DNA from: Parvibaculum indicum
GTDB taxonomy: Bacteria; Pseudomonadota; Alphaproteobacteria; Parvibaculales; Parvibaculaceae
Direction of reading: 5' to 3'
Length of the DNA: 64,000 bases
Assembly: GCF_011762095.1 (NCBI RefSeq)
Contig: NZ_JAASQO010000002.1
Coordinates: 301,359-365,358, forward strand
Part shown: in pieces, positions 25,684-40,300 of the stretch
Position numbering within the stretch: the stretch's first letter is position 1
Layout: the number at the start of each line of letters is the position of its first letter
The notes under the pieces: model-generated
Databases searched by the model: none
What the model was told of the DNA's origin: nothing
Seen by the model: only the letters and a program-made list of their open reading frames with translations
Translations under genes and position numbers: made by a program

Positions 25684-28362
25684 TCAGAGATCGAGCTGCA
25701 TTTCGAAGACGCTCGGTTCGCCCGGCAATTGATGGCGGGTGAAGCCGAGTTCGGCACACAGATCGAGCATTGGCTTGTTCTCGCGCAACACGTGACCGAA
25801 GACCTGCTTCACGCCCCGCGCACGCGCATAGTCGATGAGTTTGTTCATCAGCCCGTAACCGAGGCCATGTCCATGGAAATCGGTCCGCACCAGGATCGCA
25901 TATTCCGTGCGCTCCCGGTCCGGGTCGTCGGAAAGACGACCCACCGCCGCGAGATGCTGGCGCGTCTCGTCGGTGAACACGACAAAGGCCATCTCCCGGT
26001 CATAGTCGATCTGCGTCAGGCGCGCGGCGAGCTGACGCGGCAGCTTTCTGAGCGGCGACAGGAAGCGCAGCCGGATGTCTTCCGGATCGGTATGCGCCAG
26101 AAGGTCGTCCGTCAGCGGCGCGTCTTCGGGCCGGATAGGCCGCATCGGATAAATCTTGCCGTCGCGTCCGGCAATCGCACTTTCCAGTGAGCCGGGATAG
26201 GGCCGGATCGCAAACCGCGAAGAGCCCCTGCCCTTCGGCGCCTTGAGGCGCACACGCGCATCGAGCGCCAGCACGCCTTCTTCATCCGCCCAGAGGGGAT
26301 TGATGTCGAGTTCCGCGATATCCGGATTGTCCGCCGAGAGATCCCCGATCGCCATCAGAGTCCCCGCAATCGCATCGAAATCGGCGCCGGGGCGTCCGCG
26401 ATACCCGTCGAGAAGCCGCGAGACGCGCGTACGCCGGATCAGATCTTCGGCCAGCACCCGATTGAGCGGCGGCAGGGCCATCGCCTGGTCGCGCACGACT
26501 TCCACCGCCGTGCCGCCCTGCCCGAAAAGAAGCACCGGGCCGAAAGTGGCATCGTCGATCATGCCGAGAATGAGCTCGAAGGCACTCGGACGGCTCGCCA
26601 TGCGCTGAACGGTAAACCCGTCGATCTTCGCGTCGGGTTTTGCTTCCGCGACACGGTCGAGCATACGCCGCGCCGCCCGCAGCACGGCATCCTTGTCTTC
26701 AAGATCGAGCGCGACACCGCCGACATCGGTCTTGTGGGTGATTTCGGCCGAGAGAATTTTCAGCGCCACCGGATAACCGATTTCCTCCGCGCAGGCCGCC
26801 GCTTCATCGACGGAACTCACCGTGCGCGTTTCCACGACCGGAATGCCATAGGCCTTCAGCAGTGCTTTCGCTTCGGGTTCGGTCAGCCATTCGCGGCCTG
26901 CGCCCGCGGCCTTGTCGATAATTGCACGCGCCGCATCCAGATCACGCTCGGGCCATGCGGGCCCCGCCGGGGGTATTTCCATCAGCAACCGCTGATTCCG
27001 ATCGTACCGAACCTGAAGCATGAAGGAATGAACCGCCTGGCCCGGCGTGTCATAGGTCGCGATCTTGTTGTCGAGAAAAACCTGCCGCGCCGCCCGCGCG
27101 CCCTGATCGCCGAGCCAGCTCGTGTAGAGCGGCTTCCGGCTCTTCGCCGCGGCATCGACGACCGCCCGCGCGGCCTCGACATTGTCCACCACGGCAGTGG
27201 GGCAGTTGAGCACGAGAAGCGCATCCGTATTCGGATCGCCCATCAAACCTTCGATCGCGTCCGCATAGCGCTGCGCGCCGGCATCGCCGATAATGTCCAC
27301 CGGATTGCCGCGGCTCCAGGTCGGAGGCAGCACCTTGTTGAGGCTTTCGATCGTTTCCGGCGCCAGCGAGGCAAGATGCCCGCTCTCGTCGATCAGATCG
27401 TCGGTTGCCAGAACGCCGACGCCGCCGCCATTGGTGAGGATGGCCAGCCTGTCGCCAAGAAGCGGTTTGCGCTCCGAACGCATGGCAAGCGTCTCCACCG
27501 CATCGAACAGATCTTCCACGCCCTGCACACGCAACATGCCCGCGCGGCGGAAAGCGGCGTGATAGACCGCATCCGACCCGGCAAGCGCACCGGTATGCGA
27601 TCGCGCCGCCTTGGCGCCTTCTTCATGGCGGCCCGCCTTGATGACCATGACCGGCTTCAGCCGCGCCGCCTGCCGGCCGGCCGACATGAACTTGCGCGCA
27701 TCGGTCACCGACTCGACATAGAGCAGAATGCTTTTCGTCTTCGGATCATGCGCGAGGAAATCCAGCATGTCGCCGAAATCGACATCCGACATCCCGCCCA
27801 GCGAGACGATATGGGAAAAGCCGATCTTGCGGCTCGTCGCCCAGTCCAGAATGGCCGTCACGATGGCACCGGACTGCGACACGAAAGCGACATTGCCGTC
27901 GACCGGCGGCAAATGGGTGAAAGAGGCATTGAGGCCGTTGCCCGGCGCCAGAATGCCGAGGCAATTGGGACCGACGATACGCAGGAGATAGGGTTTTGCC
28001 GCATCCAGCATCTTGCGCTGGAGCGCCCGTCCTTCTTCGCCGAGTTCGCCGAAACCCGCCGTGATGACCACCGCGGCACGCGTTCCCTTTTCGCCAAGTT
28101 CGCCGATAATGCCCGGCACGGTGTGGGGCGGCGTCGCGATCACGGCAAGGTCGGGCGCCTCGGGCAGCGAGGCGACGTCCTTATAGGCCTCCTCCCCGCC
28201 AATCACACCACCCTGCGGATTGACGGCCCATATCGGACCGTCGAACCCGGCGCTTCGCAAGTTCCGCAGAACAACCTTGCCGATACTGCCATCGCGATTG
28301 CTGGCACCGATCAGTGCCACCGATTTCGGCGCAAACATTTGATGGAGGTTTCGGATGCTCAT
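25684..28362 (-). CDS. Bifunctional CoA-ligase (ADP-forming)/GNAT acetyltransferase
   Basis: This 892-residue fusion has, in order, a CoA-binding Rossmann domain (SVALIGASNRDGSIGKVV), a succinyl-CoA-ligase-like part (FVSQSGAI, then SHTGALAGSDAVYHAAFRRA), an ATP-grasp domain (EPEAKALLKAYGIPVVETR to LLFGQGGTAVEVV) and a C-terminal GNAT domain (DFHGHGLGYGLMNKLIDYAR). The layout matches the Pat/PatZ (YfiQ) protein acetyltransferases, which modify lysines of acetyl-CoA synthetase and other enzymes, although some fusions also make acyl-CoA. The ATG at 28362 is preceded by GAGG; the longer frame upstream lacks support. Confidence 0.88.
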   Translation of the reverse strand: MSIRNLHQMFAPKSVALIGASNRDGSIGKVVLRNLRSAGFDGPIWAVNPQGGVIGGEEAYKDVASLPEAPDLAVIATPPHTVPGIIGELGEKGTRAAVVITAGFGELGEEGRALQRKMLDAAKPYLLRIVGPNCLGILAPGNGLNASFTHLPPVDGNVAFVSQSGAIVTAILDWATSRKIGFSHIVSLGGMSDVDFGDMLDFLAHDPKTKSILLYVESVTDARKFMSAGRQAARLKPVMVIKAGRHEEGAKAARSHTGALAGSDAVYHAAFRRAGMLRVQGVEDLFDAVETLAMRSERKPLLGDRLAILTNGGGVGVLATDDLIDESGHLASLAPETIESLNKVLPPTWSRGNPVDIIGDAGAQRYADAIEGLMGDPNTDALLVLNCPTAVVDNVEAARAVVDAAAKSRKPLYTSWLGDQGARAARQVFLDNKIATYDTPGQAVHSFMLQVRYDRNQRLLMEIPPAGPAWPERDLDAARAIIDKAAGAGREWLTEPEAKALLKAYGIPVVETRTVSSVDEAAACAEEIGYPVALKILSAEITHKTDVGGVALDLEDKDAVLRAARRMLDRVAEAKPDAKIDGFTVQRMASRPSAFELILGMIDDATFGPVLLFGQGGTAVEVVRDQAMALPPLNRVLAEDLIRRTRVSRLLDGYRGRPGADFDAIAGTLMAIGDLSADNPDIAELDINPLWADEEGVLALDARVRLKAPKGRGSSRFAIRPYPGSLESAIAGRDGKIYPMRPIRPEDAPLTDDLLAHTDPEDIRLRFLSPLRKLPRQLAARLTQIDYDREMAFVVFTDETRQHLAAVGRLSDDPDRERTEYAILVRTDFHGHGLGYGLMNKLIDYARARGVKQVFGHVLRENKPMLDLCAELGFTRHQLPGEPSVFEMQLDL

Positions 28363-28538
28363 GGGAACCTCGACGGATATGGGAGCGGAATTCAAGCAGG
28401 AGAGGGGCGCTCGAACATAAGGGGATGGAAACACAGAACGGCGCTTATCGCGAGCGGACAAGTGGCCGCGGCGCACTTCTTCACATGAAAAACCGCATGG
28501 GTTTGATCTGACGCAAAGGAAGAATGGCTAAAGGAAAT

Positions 28539-28991
28539 TCAGCCTTCAATCGCACTGCCGTCGATGGGATATCCCGTCATCGCAGAAAGGTCGTGCAGGA
28601 TCTTGCGGCCCTTCGCCCCGCCATCGCCGGACATATCTTCCGAAACGGCAAGCGCCAGCGCCTCCATATGCGCATGAACGATGTTCAGATCTTCATCGGA
28701 GCAGATGGGAGCCGCACGCAGAAATCGGCATAGCGACGAGCCAAGCGCGGTCACAAAATCGTAACCGAAAGAACCGCCCTGCCCCTTCACATTATGGGCG
28801 ATGGCGTAGATCTCATCCATCACCTGCCGGCGATCCGCTCCGTCTTCCAGCTTTCCCCACACAGCAAACATCTGATCGATATCCTGGCGAAGCTGGTCCT
28901 TGTAGCTGTCGCGCAAGGCGTCCACGGCCGCCTCCGCCTTGGCGATCAGGCGCGCATACTCGCTCGAACCGTTTTCGTCGAATGAGGCCAT
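28539..28991 (-). CDS. Hpt-domain phosphotransfer protein
   Basis: This protein of about 150 residues is essentially one histidine phosphotransfer domain. The phospho-accepting histidine is H66 in AIAHNVKGQGGSFGYDF, with the expected Lys-Gly pair just after. Such proteins pass phosphate between hybrid kinases and response regulators. No kinase or regulator gene is adjacent, so the partner is unknown. The start at 28991 has a GGAAC site; an upstream ATG at 29027 would add 12 residues. Confidence 0.8.
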   Translation of the reverse strand: MASFDENGSSEYARLIAKAEAAVDALRDSYKDQLRQDIDQMFAVWGKLEDGADRRQVMDEIYAIAHNVKGQGGSFGYDFVTALGSSLCRFLRAAPICSDEDLNIVHAHMEALALAVSEDMSGDGGAKGRKILHDLSAMTGYPIDGSAIEG

Positions 28992-29101
28992 GGTTCCGTT
29001 TTCGAGCACCTGAAGGAAAAGCGGCATACAATACGGACAATCCAGACCTTATGCGGATCAGCGTTAATTAAAGCTTAAAACAGCGTGTATCGGATTGACC
29101 T

Positions 29102-30148
29102 TCACCCTGCCGCCGCCCGCGCATGAGCCAGGAATTCCGCCACGGCTTCGGCTTCCGTCTGGAATGACGTAACCAGTCTCACCGTTCGCGCCTGATCGTT
29201 ATCGCCGACCATCGGCCAGGGATGGAAGCGCGCGCCCGCCTCTTTGAGTCCTTTCGACATGGAGACCGGCATACGGACGAAAATCTCGTTCGCCTGTACG
29301 GGGAAATGAATATCCACGCCCGGCATTGCACCGAGACCTTCGGCAAGCTCGCGCGCCATCGCATTGGCGTGGGCTGCCAGACGCAGCCACAATCCGTCTT
29401 TCAGATAGGCTTCGAGCTGGGCGGAAAGAAACCGCATCTTCGAAAAGAGGTGTCCGCCGCGTTTTCGCCGGAAGGCGAAATCGCGCGCCAGATGCTTGTC
29501 GAAAAAGATCACCGCCTCGGCCGCCATGGCACCGTTCTTGGTCGCGCCGAACGACATGACGTCGATCCCCGACTTCCATGTGATCTCCGCCGGCGAAACA
29601 TCGAGCGCGGCGACCGCATTGGCAAAACGCGCGCCATCCATGTGAACTGCGATATCGCGCGAATGGGCGATATCGGTAAGCGCCCGGATCTCGTCGAGGG
29701 AATAAAGCGTGCCGCATTCGGTGGATTGCGTCAGCGTCAGCGTCGAAGGCTGCACGTTATGGACATTACCGAGCGGCAGCAGACGAAACGCGCTCTTGAA
29801 CGAATCCGGTTCGAGCTTTCCGTTTTCACCCGCGATCGGAACGAATTTGGCGCCGTCGGCAAAAAATTCAGGCGCGCCGCATTCGTCGATATGGGCATGC
29901 GCGAGTTCGTGGCAGAAGACCGCGCCCCATGGCGGCGTAAGACAGGCCAGCGCCAGCGCATTGGCGGCCGTGCCGGTCGCAACGGGGAAGACCTCGACCT
30001 CGTGCTCGAACAGATCCGCCATGACGGCCTGAAGCCGGGCGGTGGCATCGTCGGCACCGTAGGAAGCGGCACTGCCCCGATTGGCTTCCGCCAGCGCCGC
30101 CATGATTTCAGGCGCCACGCCCCACGCATTGTCACTGGTAAAGTCCAT
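29102..30148 (-). CDS. ltaE: Low-specificity L-threonine aldolase
   Basis: This 348-residue PLP enzyme of the beta-eliminating lyase / threonine aldolase family has the N-terminal DFTSDNAWGVAPEI. The PLP pocket includes the HMDGARFANA aspartate and K204 in SFGATKNGAMAAE, which binds the cofactor. It splits threonine or allo-threonine into glycine and acetaldehyde. The ATG at 30148 follows GGAGAAGG. Upstream frame up to 30298 is open but has no family similarity. Confidence 0.9.
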   Translation of the reverse strand: MDFTSDNAWGVAPEIMAALAEANRGSAASYGADDATARLQAVMADLFEHEVEVFPVATGTAANALALACLTPPWGAVFCHELAHAHIDECGAPEFFADGAKFVPIAGENGKLEPDSFKSAFRLLPLGNVHNVQPSTLTLTQSTECGTLYSLDEIRALTDIAHSRDIAVHMDGARFANAVAALDVSPAEITWKSGIDVMSFGATKNGAMAAEAVIFFDKHLARDFAFRRKRGGHLFSKMRFLSAQLEAYLKDGLWLRLAAHANAMARELAEGLGAMPGVDIHFPVQANEIFVRMPVSMSKGLKEAGARFHPWPMVGDNDQARTVRLVTSFQTEAEAVAEFLAHARAAAG

Positions 30149-30816
30149 TGCCGCCTTCTCCGGTCCCGCCGCCCGCATTGCTTGACCGGGCGGATCGTAA
30201 CGGGCTCCCCCGCGAAAGAGAAGGCGGGCGACCGAAAGCCCGCCGCCCGGCCGCAATCGCCGGCCACCGGGGCCGGAGCTGCTAAGCGCCTGATTCAAAG
30301 AGTCATTTTATAGGTCAGTAGTCCTGTCATATTTTCTTGCTAAAAAGACCCCGTTCTGGCAGTATCGCGCTCCCGGAGAAGCCCCGCTTCCCGGGGTCTT
30401 TCCGGACGGCCGGTCAAGCGTAATTTGGGCCTTCGGAAGACTTGTCAGGTGGCCCCGCTCCGGGCAAAAGGAGCACCCTGCAGAAAGCTGAGCGGCTACG
30501 CGGCACTGCAGCCGGGGCACGCGCCAGGAAACGGGACCTTGAAATGTCCCCCGGGCTGCTGGCCCGGGTCGTGGAGCGTGCTAGATGACGGGCTTGCGGG
30601 CCCACCGCGCGGGGATCTTGCGATCAGGCGTAATCCGCTGGCGTCCCCCGCCCTCGGGCGTCCGGTGTGCCGGAATGCCCGGCCCTCCGGTCAGAACCGG
30701 AAGGACGAGGCGAGAGACGAAAGTGGCGTAGGTGACGACCCGGTTCGGGGTCCGGCAGCGGAAAGACATTCCGTCCGGATCGGCACGGCCCGGGCCTAGG
30801 TTAGGGATGGAAAGAA
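30149..30816. other. 668-bp gene-free leader ahead of gltB with nested inverted repeats
   Basis: No protein frame is convincing here. Several nested complementary segments can be seen. AAAGACCCCG (30344-30353) pairs with CGGGGTCTTT (30392-30401). GCCCCG (30452-30457) pairs with CGGGGC (30513-30518) and encloses CTCC/GGAG (30458-30461/30470-30473) and CTGCAG/CTGCAG (30478-30483/30506-30511). CCCGGGC (30550-30556) pairs with GCCCGGG (30562-30568). A structured leader or a small RNA is possible. I could not match it to a riboswitch class I know. Confidence 0.5.
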
Positions 30817-35553
<4,737 letters not shown>

Positions 35554-35559
35554 GCAACC

Positions 35560-36978
35560 ATGGGTAAGATTACCGGCTTTCTGGAAATCGACCGTCAGGA
35601 CCGCAAGTACCTGCCCGCGGCGGATCGTGTCCGCAACTACAAGGAATTCGTGATTCCGCTGAGCGAGGACGCAACCCGCGACCAGGCTGCGCGCTGCATG
35701 GATTGCGGCATTCCCTACTGCCATACCGGCTGTCCGGTGAATAACCAGATCCCGGACTGGAACGACCTCGTCTATCACGCCGAGTGGGAAGAAGCCTGCC
35801 GCAACCTGCATTCGACGAACAACTTCCCGGAGTTCACCGGCCGCATCTGCCCCGCCCCCTGCGAGGCGAGCTGCACGCTGAACCTGACCGAGCAGCCCGT
35901 GACCATCAAGACGATCGAGTGTTCTATCGTCGACCGCGGCTGGCAGGAAGGCTGGATCGTGCCGCAGGTGCCGACGCAAAAGACCGGCAAGAAGATCGCG
36001 GTCGTCGGCTCCGGCCCTGCCGGGCTCGCCGCCGCGCAGCAGCTTGCCCGCCGTGGTCATGACGTCCATCTCTTCGAGAAGAACGCGAAGGCCGGCGGCC
36101 TGCTCCGCTACGGCATTCCCGACTTCAAGATGGAAAAGACGCTGATCGACCGCCGCGTCGAACAGATGGAAGCCGAGGGCGTGACCTTCCATTACGGCGT
36201 CAATATCGGCGTCGACAAATCCGCGACGGAACTCGAATCCGAATTCGACGCGGTGTTGCTGACCGGCGGCTCCGAAACGCCCCGCGACCTGCCTGTCGAG
36301 GGCCGCGATCTCTCGGGCGTGCATTTCGCGATGGAATTCCTGCCCCAGCAGAACCGCCGCGTATCGGACGAGCCCATCGGCCAGGTCGAACCCATCCTTG
36401 CCAATGGCAAGCATGTGGTGGTGATCGGCGGCGGCGACACCGGCTCCGACTGCATCGGCACGTCTTTCCGTCAGGGTGCGCTGTCGGTCACGCAGATCGA
36501 AATCATGCCCGCCCCGCCGGAGAAGGAGAACAAGCTCCTCACCTGGCCCGACTGGCCGATGAAGATGCGGACCTCCTCCAGCCAGGCGGAAGGTGCAGCG
36601 CGCGATTTCGCCGTGATGACCCGCCGTTTTGTCGGCGAGAACGGTCATGTGACGGCGCTGGAATGCATCCGCGTCGACGAGAAGATGCAGCCTATCGAAG
36701 GCAGCGAATTCGAGATCAAGGCGGATCTCGTTCTGCTCGCCATGGGCTTCGTGCATCCGGTGCATGAAGGCATGCTGGAAGAGATCGGCGTAGAGCTGGA
36801 CCAGCGCGGCAACGTGGCCGCCGATACGGCGACCTACAAAGCCAGCAAGGGCAAATTCTTCGCCGCCGGCGACATGCGCCGCGGCCAGTCGCTCGTGGTA
36901 TGGGCCATTCGCGAAGGCCGCCAGGCCGCCCGCGAAGTAGATCTTTACCTGATGGGAGAGTCGCTCCTGCCCCGCTAG
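35560..36978 (+). CDS. gltD: Glutamate synthase small subunit
   Basis: This 472-residue FAD/NADPH subunit of glutamate synthase has N-terminal cysteine motifs for the 4Fe-4S clusters ([14 protein letters not shown] and CPAPCEASC). An FAD-binding [19 protein letters not shown] and an NADPH-binding [12 protein letters not shown] follow. It feeds electrons from NADPH to the FMN and 3Fe-4S centre of GltB. The start lies 6 bp after the gltB stop and is preceded by AGGAGAG. An intrinsic terminator follows. Confidence 0.97.
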   Translation: MGKITGFLEIDRQDRKYLPAADRVRNYKEFVIPLSEDATRDQAARCMDCGIPYCHTGCPVNNQIPDWNDLVYHAEWEEACRNLHSTNNFPEFTGRICPAPCEASCTLNLTEQPVTIKTIECSIVDRGWQEGWIVPQVPTQKTGKKIAVVGSGPAGLAAAQQLARRGHDVHLFEKNAKAGGLLRYGIPDFKMEKTLIDRRVEQMEAEGVTFHYGVNIGVDKSATELESEFDAVLLTGGSETPRDLPVEGRDLSGVHFAMEFLPQQNRRVSDEPIGQVEPILANGKHVVVIGGGDTGSDCIGTSFRQGALSVTQIEIMPAPPEKENKLLTWPDWPMKMRTSSSQAEGAARDFAVMTRRFVGENGHVTALECIRVDEKMQPIEGSEFEIKADLVLLAMGFVHPVHEGMLEEIGVELDQRGNVAADTATYKASKGKFFAAGDMRRGQSLVVWAIREGRQAAREVDLYLMGESLLPR

Positions 36979-37001
36979 CGGCCCTCCATACGAAACATCG
37001 A

Positions 37002-37034
37002 AAACCCCGCGGGAGCGATCCTGCGGGGTTTTTC
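37002..37034 (+). terminator. Intrinsic terminator of the gltBD operon
   Basis: AACCCCGC (37003-37010) pairs with GCGGGGTT (37023-37030), extended by GGGA/TCCT pairing inside, and is followed by a T-rich run. It stands 24 bp after the gltD stop. Confidence 0.9.
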
Positions 37035-37135
37035 TTTGCAATCTTTTCCGGCCACGCCAGATAGGAGTTCCGGATATGGCAAGACATGGGAGCCCTCCCG
37101 TGTCATGTCCTGCCGCAAACGAGAAGGATCGGTCC

Positions 37136-37864
37136 ATGCGGAACAGGAAGAATGAGGAATGGCAGGACTGGCTGGAGGGCATCCGGGCGATTGCTCCGCT
37201 GCTGCCCGCCGCGCTGCCTTTCGGCATGATGGCAGGCCTTGCAGCCGCCAAGGTCGATTTCGACGCCCTGCTCGGTATCGGCCAGTCGGCGATCATCTTT
37301 GCCGGCGCATCGCAGATCGCCATGACCCAGCTCATCGGCGAGAAGGCCCTGCCGGTGATGGCCGTCCTGACGGTGCTGCTCATCAACCTTCGCTTTGCCA
37401 TGTACAGCGCCTCGCTCTCGCTGCATCTGCGCGGCCTGTCCGCTGCGAAGAAAAGCCTCGCCGCCTATCTGCTGACCGATCAGGCCTATGCGCTGGCGCT
37501 GGCCCGGTTCACGCTCCACCCCGACTGGCCGCTGGACAAGAAGTTCCGTTTCTACCTCGGCACCGCGATAACCCTCTGGGTGGTCTGGATGGCGTCGGCG
37601 GCGCTTGGCTATTATCTCGGCGCGGGTCTTCCGCCCTCATGGGGCCTCGAATTCGGCGTGCCCATCGCTTTCATCGCCCTGATGGTGCCGGGCCTGCGCG
37701 ACAGCGCCACCGTCGCAGCCGCCTGTGTGAGCGGCGGCATGGCCGTCATTGCCGCGCCGCTGCCCAACAATATCGGGCTCTTCCTCGCCGCGCTGTGCGG
37801 CATCGCCACCGGCTATGTCTGGGAAAGCGTCATGCTCGCCCCGCATGAGGAGGACAACGCATGA
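37136..37864 (+). CDS. azlC: AzlC-family branched-chain amino acid exporter subunit
   Basis: This 242-residue polytopic membrane protein has the AzlC hallmarks LPFGMMAGLAA near the start, GASQIAMTQL, INLRFAMYSASLS and a late AALCGIATGYVWE. With AzlD it forms the two-subunit LIV-E/YgaZH-type exporter for valine or other branched-chain amino acids. The ATG at 37136 is preceded by AAGGA; the extra 20 codons upstream look non-coding. Its last codons overlap the azlD start (ATGA). Confidence 0.92.
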   Translation: MRNRKNEEWQDWLEGIRAIAPLLPAALPFGMMAGLAAAKVDFDALLGIGQSAIIFAGASQIAMTQLIGEKALPVMAVLTVLLINLRFAMYSASLSLHLRGLSAAKKSLAAYLLTDQAYALALARFTLHPDWPLDKKFRFYLGTAITLWVVWMASAALGYYLGAGLPPSWGLEFGVPIAFIALMVPGLRDSATVAAACVSGGMAVIAAPLPNNIGLFLAALCGIATGYVWESVMLAPHEEDNA

Positions 37865-38187
37865 GTACCTCGACCCTCTGGCTCATCGTGCTGGCAGCCG
37901 GGCTCGGCACCTTCGCGCTCAGGCTGTCCTTCATCCAGATCGCCGACCGGATCGCCCTGCCGCGACCCTTCATACGCGCGCTGCGTTTCGTGCCCGCCGC
38001 CGTGCTCTCCGCGATCATCCTGCCCGCCGTGCTGCGCCTGCCCGACGGCACCATGAGTTATGCACTCGACAATCCGCGCCTGCTGGCCGCCATCGGCGCC
38101 ACGTTGATCGCATGGGCCACACGGAATGCGCTTGTCACCATTCTGGGCGGCATGGCGCTTTTCTGGCTGCTGGGGTGGTTGCTCTAG
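37861..38187 (+). CDS. azlD: AzlD-family small transporter subunit
   Basis: This 108-residue membrane protein has four predicted hydrophobic segments. Its pattern (GLGTFALRLSFI, RFVPAAVLSAIILPAVL) is typical of AzlD, the small partner of AzlC. The ATG overlaps the azlC stop by 4 bp, so translation is coupled. The stop overlaps the convergent gene on the other strand by 4 bp. Confidence 0.9.
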   Translation: MSTSTLWLIVLAAGLGTFALRLSFIQIADRIALPRPFIRALRFVPAAVLSAIILPAVLRLPDGTMSYALDNPRLLAAIGATLIAWATRNALVTILGGMALFWLLGWLL

Positions 38188-38618
38188 CCCTGCGTGTCGC
38201 GCAACCCGCTCCGCAGCGGATCGTCATCGACACGCGGCTGCCCGCGAAAAGCGGCGATCGCGCGTTCCATTGCAGGGAATTCGGCCCGTAGCTCTTCCCA
38301 CCCCATCGCCCGCAATTCGTCCATCTCAGCACGGATGGCGGCGACAGGTTCCGTCAGGCCGTTCTTCCGCATCTGCCCGTCCCATGTGTGCCCGAGCGCC
38401 ACCACAGTGTCCTGCACGGGCCCCACCTCGAAACCGTTCACATAGGTGACGAGCTGCGCGCTGTTGAAAAACAGCAAAAGAAAGGCCGACAGCCACATGA
38501 CGCGGGTAAAGCGCGCCACGGCGCGCCGCGTTTCCTCCGCCTGATGGAGTTCGGCCTTCGAGGCCGCCTCCCAGCCGCCTTCCACTTCCGTTTCGAAATC
38601 CTGCAGCAGATCGAGCAT
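38184..38618 (-). CDS. Small protein with one membrane helix, follows MBOAT gene
   Basis: This 144-residue protein has one clear hydrophobic segment (about residues 40-58, VMWLSAFLLLFFNSAQLV) between two charged halves. I recognise no family. It starts 9 bp after the stop of the MBOAT gene on the same strand, so it is probably co-transcribed and may assist the acyltransferase. The ATG has AGGAC at suitable spacing; a GTG six bases upstream would place that site too close. Confidence 0.65.
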   Translation of the reverse strand: MLDLLQDFETEVEGGWEAASKAELHQAEETRRAVARFTRVMWLSAFLLLFFNSAQLVTYVNGFEVGPVQDTVVALGHTWDGQMRKNGLTEPVAAIRAEMDELRAMGWEELRAEFPAMERAIAAFRGQPRVDDDPLRSGLRDTQG

Positions 38619-38627
38619 CGGCACGTC

Positions 38628-40079
38628 CTAGAACTGGAAATAGATGAACGGCGCCACACCTGCCGGCGCGATGGCCCAGATGATCCATATGCCGCCGCCC
38701 AGCAGCAATGCCAGCAGCGGCGACGGCAGATGCTTGATCCCCTGCGCCAGCCAGCGGCCCAGATTGCCCGGCGTGAACTGAAAGATCATCGCCAGCACGA
38801 TGAGCCCCGTCAGGAACGGCGTCGCATATTGCAGCGGCTCGCCCCAATGGCCGAAGCCCGCGAGATAGGTCCACGCCGTGCCGAAGGTATCCGCCCTGAA
38901 AAAGATCCAGGTGAAGCAGACGAAATGAAACGTCCACATCACGCCGACGATATGCTGCGCTCCGTCGCCCAGCATGCCGGCGACGCCGCGCGGCCCCGCC
39001 TGCGCGGGCGCATAACGCTCGATCCGCGATTTGACGAAACGCTCCAGCCCCAGCATCAAACCATGCGCGGTGCCCCAGAAAACGAAAGTCCAGGCCGCGC
39101 CGTGCCACAGCCCGCCCAGAAACATGGTCAGAAAGAGATTGCGATAGGTCGCCTTCTCGCCATGACGGCTGCCGCCCAGCGGAATGTAGAGATAGTCGCG
39201 CAGCCAGCTCGACAGTGAGATATGCCAGCGCCGCCAGAAATCCTGCAGGCTCGCCGCGCGGTAAGGCTGGTTGAAGTTTTCGAGAAAGCGATAACCCAAC
39301 AGCGCCGCGACGCCGATGGCAATGTCGCTATAGCCCGAAAAATCGCAATAGATCTGCACCGCATAGGCATAGACGCCGATCAGGAGATCGCCCGCTCCCA
39401 CCACGCTCGGATCGAAGAACACGGGATCGGCGATCCCCGTCGCGAGATAGTTCGCGATCACCATCTTCTTGAAGAGGCCGGAAAGGATCAGCACCGTCCC
39501 GACGCCCAGATGCTCCCGCGTGAGGCGTGGCGTCTCGTGTAATTGCGGCAGGAAATCCGCCGCGCGCACGATGGGGCCGGCAACGAGCTGCGGGAAAAAC
39601 GAGATATAGAGCATCACATCGGCAAGCGAGCGCTCTGCCCGTACATGACCGCGATAGACGTCGACCACATAGGAAATACCCTGGAAGGTGAAGAAGGAAA
39701 TCCCCACCGGCAGGATGATTTGCATGAACGGCAGATCGCGCGCCAGACCGAAACCGTCGAGTAGCGTCGCAAGCGACGTCAGGAAGAAGCCGTAATATTT
39801 GAAGAAGCCGAGAATGACGAGCGAGCCCGCGACCGCAACGCCGACGATCCATTTGCGAAGCGCCGGACGCTCGGCACGTTCAAGCCCCAGCCCTGCCAGA
39901 TAGGCGATCATGGTCGCGGCGAACAGCAGCCCGGTGAAACGCCAGTCCCACCACCCGTAAAACACGTATGAGGCGGCAAGCAGCGCCAGCTTGCGAAAGC
40001 CCGGCGTCCAGCGCAGCGACCAGCTGACCGTAAAAACGATCAGGAAGAAGATGCCGAACTCAAGAGTCGGAAAAAGCAT
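38628..40079 (-). CDS. MBOAT-family membrane O-acyltransferase (AlgI-like)
   Basis: This 483-residue membrane protein has about ten hydrophobic segments and the two conserved histidines of the family, H286 (FWRRWHISLSSWLRDY) and H326 (GGLWHGAAWTF). AlgI/DltB-type members move acetyl or other acyl groups across the membrane onto polysaccharides or wall polymers, usually together with a periplasmic SGNH hydrolase-fold partner. Two such SGNH genes lie at 45.3-47.5 kb on the same strand, separated from it by the TetR/RND cluster. The acceptor is unknown. Confidence 0.9.
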   Translation of the reverse strand: MLFPTLEFGIFFLIVFTVSWSLRWTPGFRKLALLAASYVFYGWWDWRFTGLLFAATMIAYLAGLGLERAERPALRKWIVGVAVAGSLVILGFFKYYGFFLTSLATLLDGFGLARDLPFMQIILPVGISFFTFQGISYVVDVYRGHVRAERSLADVMLYISFFPQLVAGPIVRAADFLPQLHETPRLTREHLGVGTVLILSGLFKKMVIANYLATGIADPVFFDPSVVGAGDLLIGVYAYAVQIYCDFSGYSDIAIGVAALLGYRFLENFNQPYRAASLQDFWRRWHISLSSWLRDYLYIPLGGSRHGEKATYRNLFLTMFLGGLWHGAAWTFVFWGTAHGLMLGLERFVKSRIERYAPAQAGPRGVAGMLGDGAQHIVGVMWTFHFVCFTWIFFRADTFGTAWTYLAGFGHWGEPLQYATPFLTGLIVLAMIFQFTPGNLGRWLAQGIKHLPSPLLALLLGGGIWIIWAIAPAGVAPFIYFQF

Positions 40080-40300
40080 GCCGCCGCCCTGACACGACTG
40101 CTTTCAGGAAAGGTGCCTCCCGCAGACAGGAGGGCGGTTTTCCGTCCGAAAGCAGCTCAACCAAACGCGCGGTCCACCGTCCGCGCGCACTACGCCACCG
40201 TTAACCATCAGGGGGGCATGACGATCGGGTGCATAATCCAATGCGTGGCGGCAAAGCTCAATGACAGAGTTAATTGTTGGTTAATGCCGAAATGCGGACG

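Noticed and set aside
30450..30570. Riboswitch (cobalamin or glutamine type) before gltB
   Set aside because: The pieces GCCAGGAAAC and CCGGGG looked suggestive, but the conserved cobalamin box and the glnA-type core are not present. Kept only as an unexplained structured leader.
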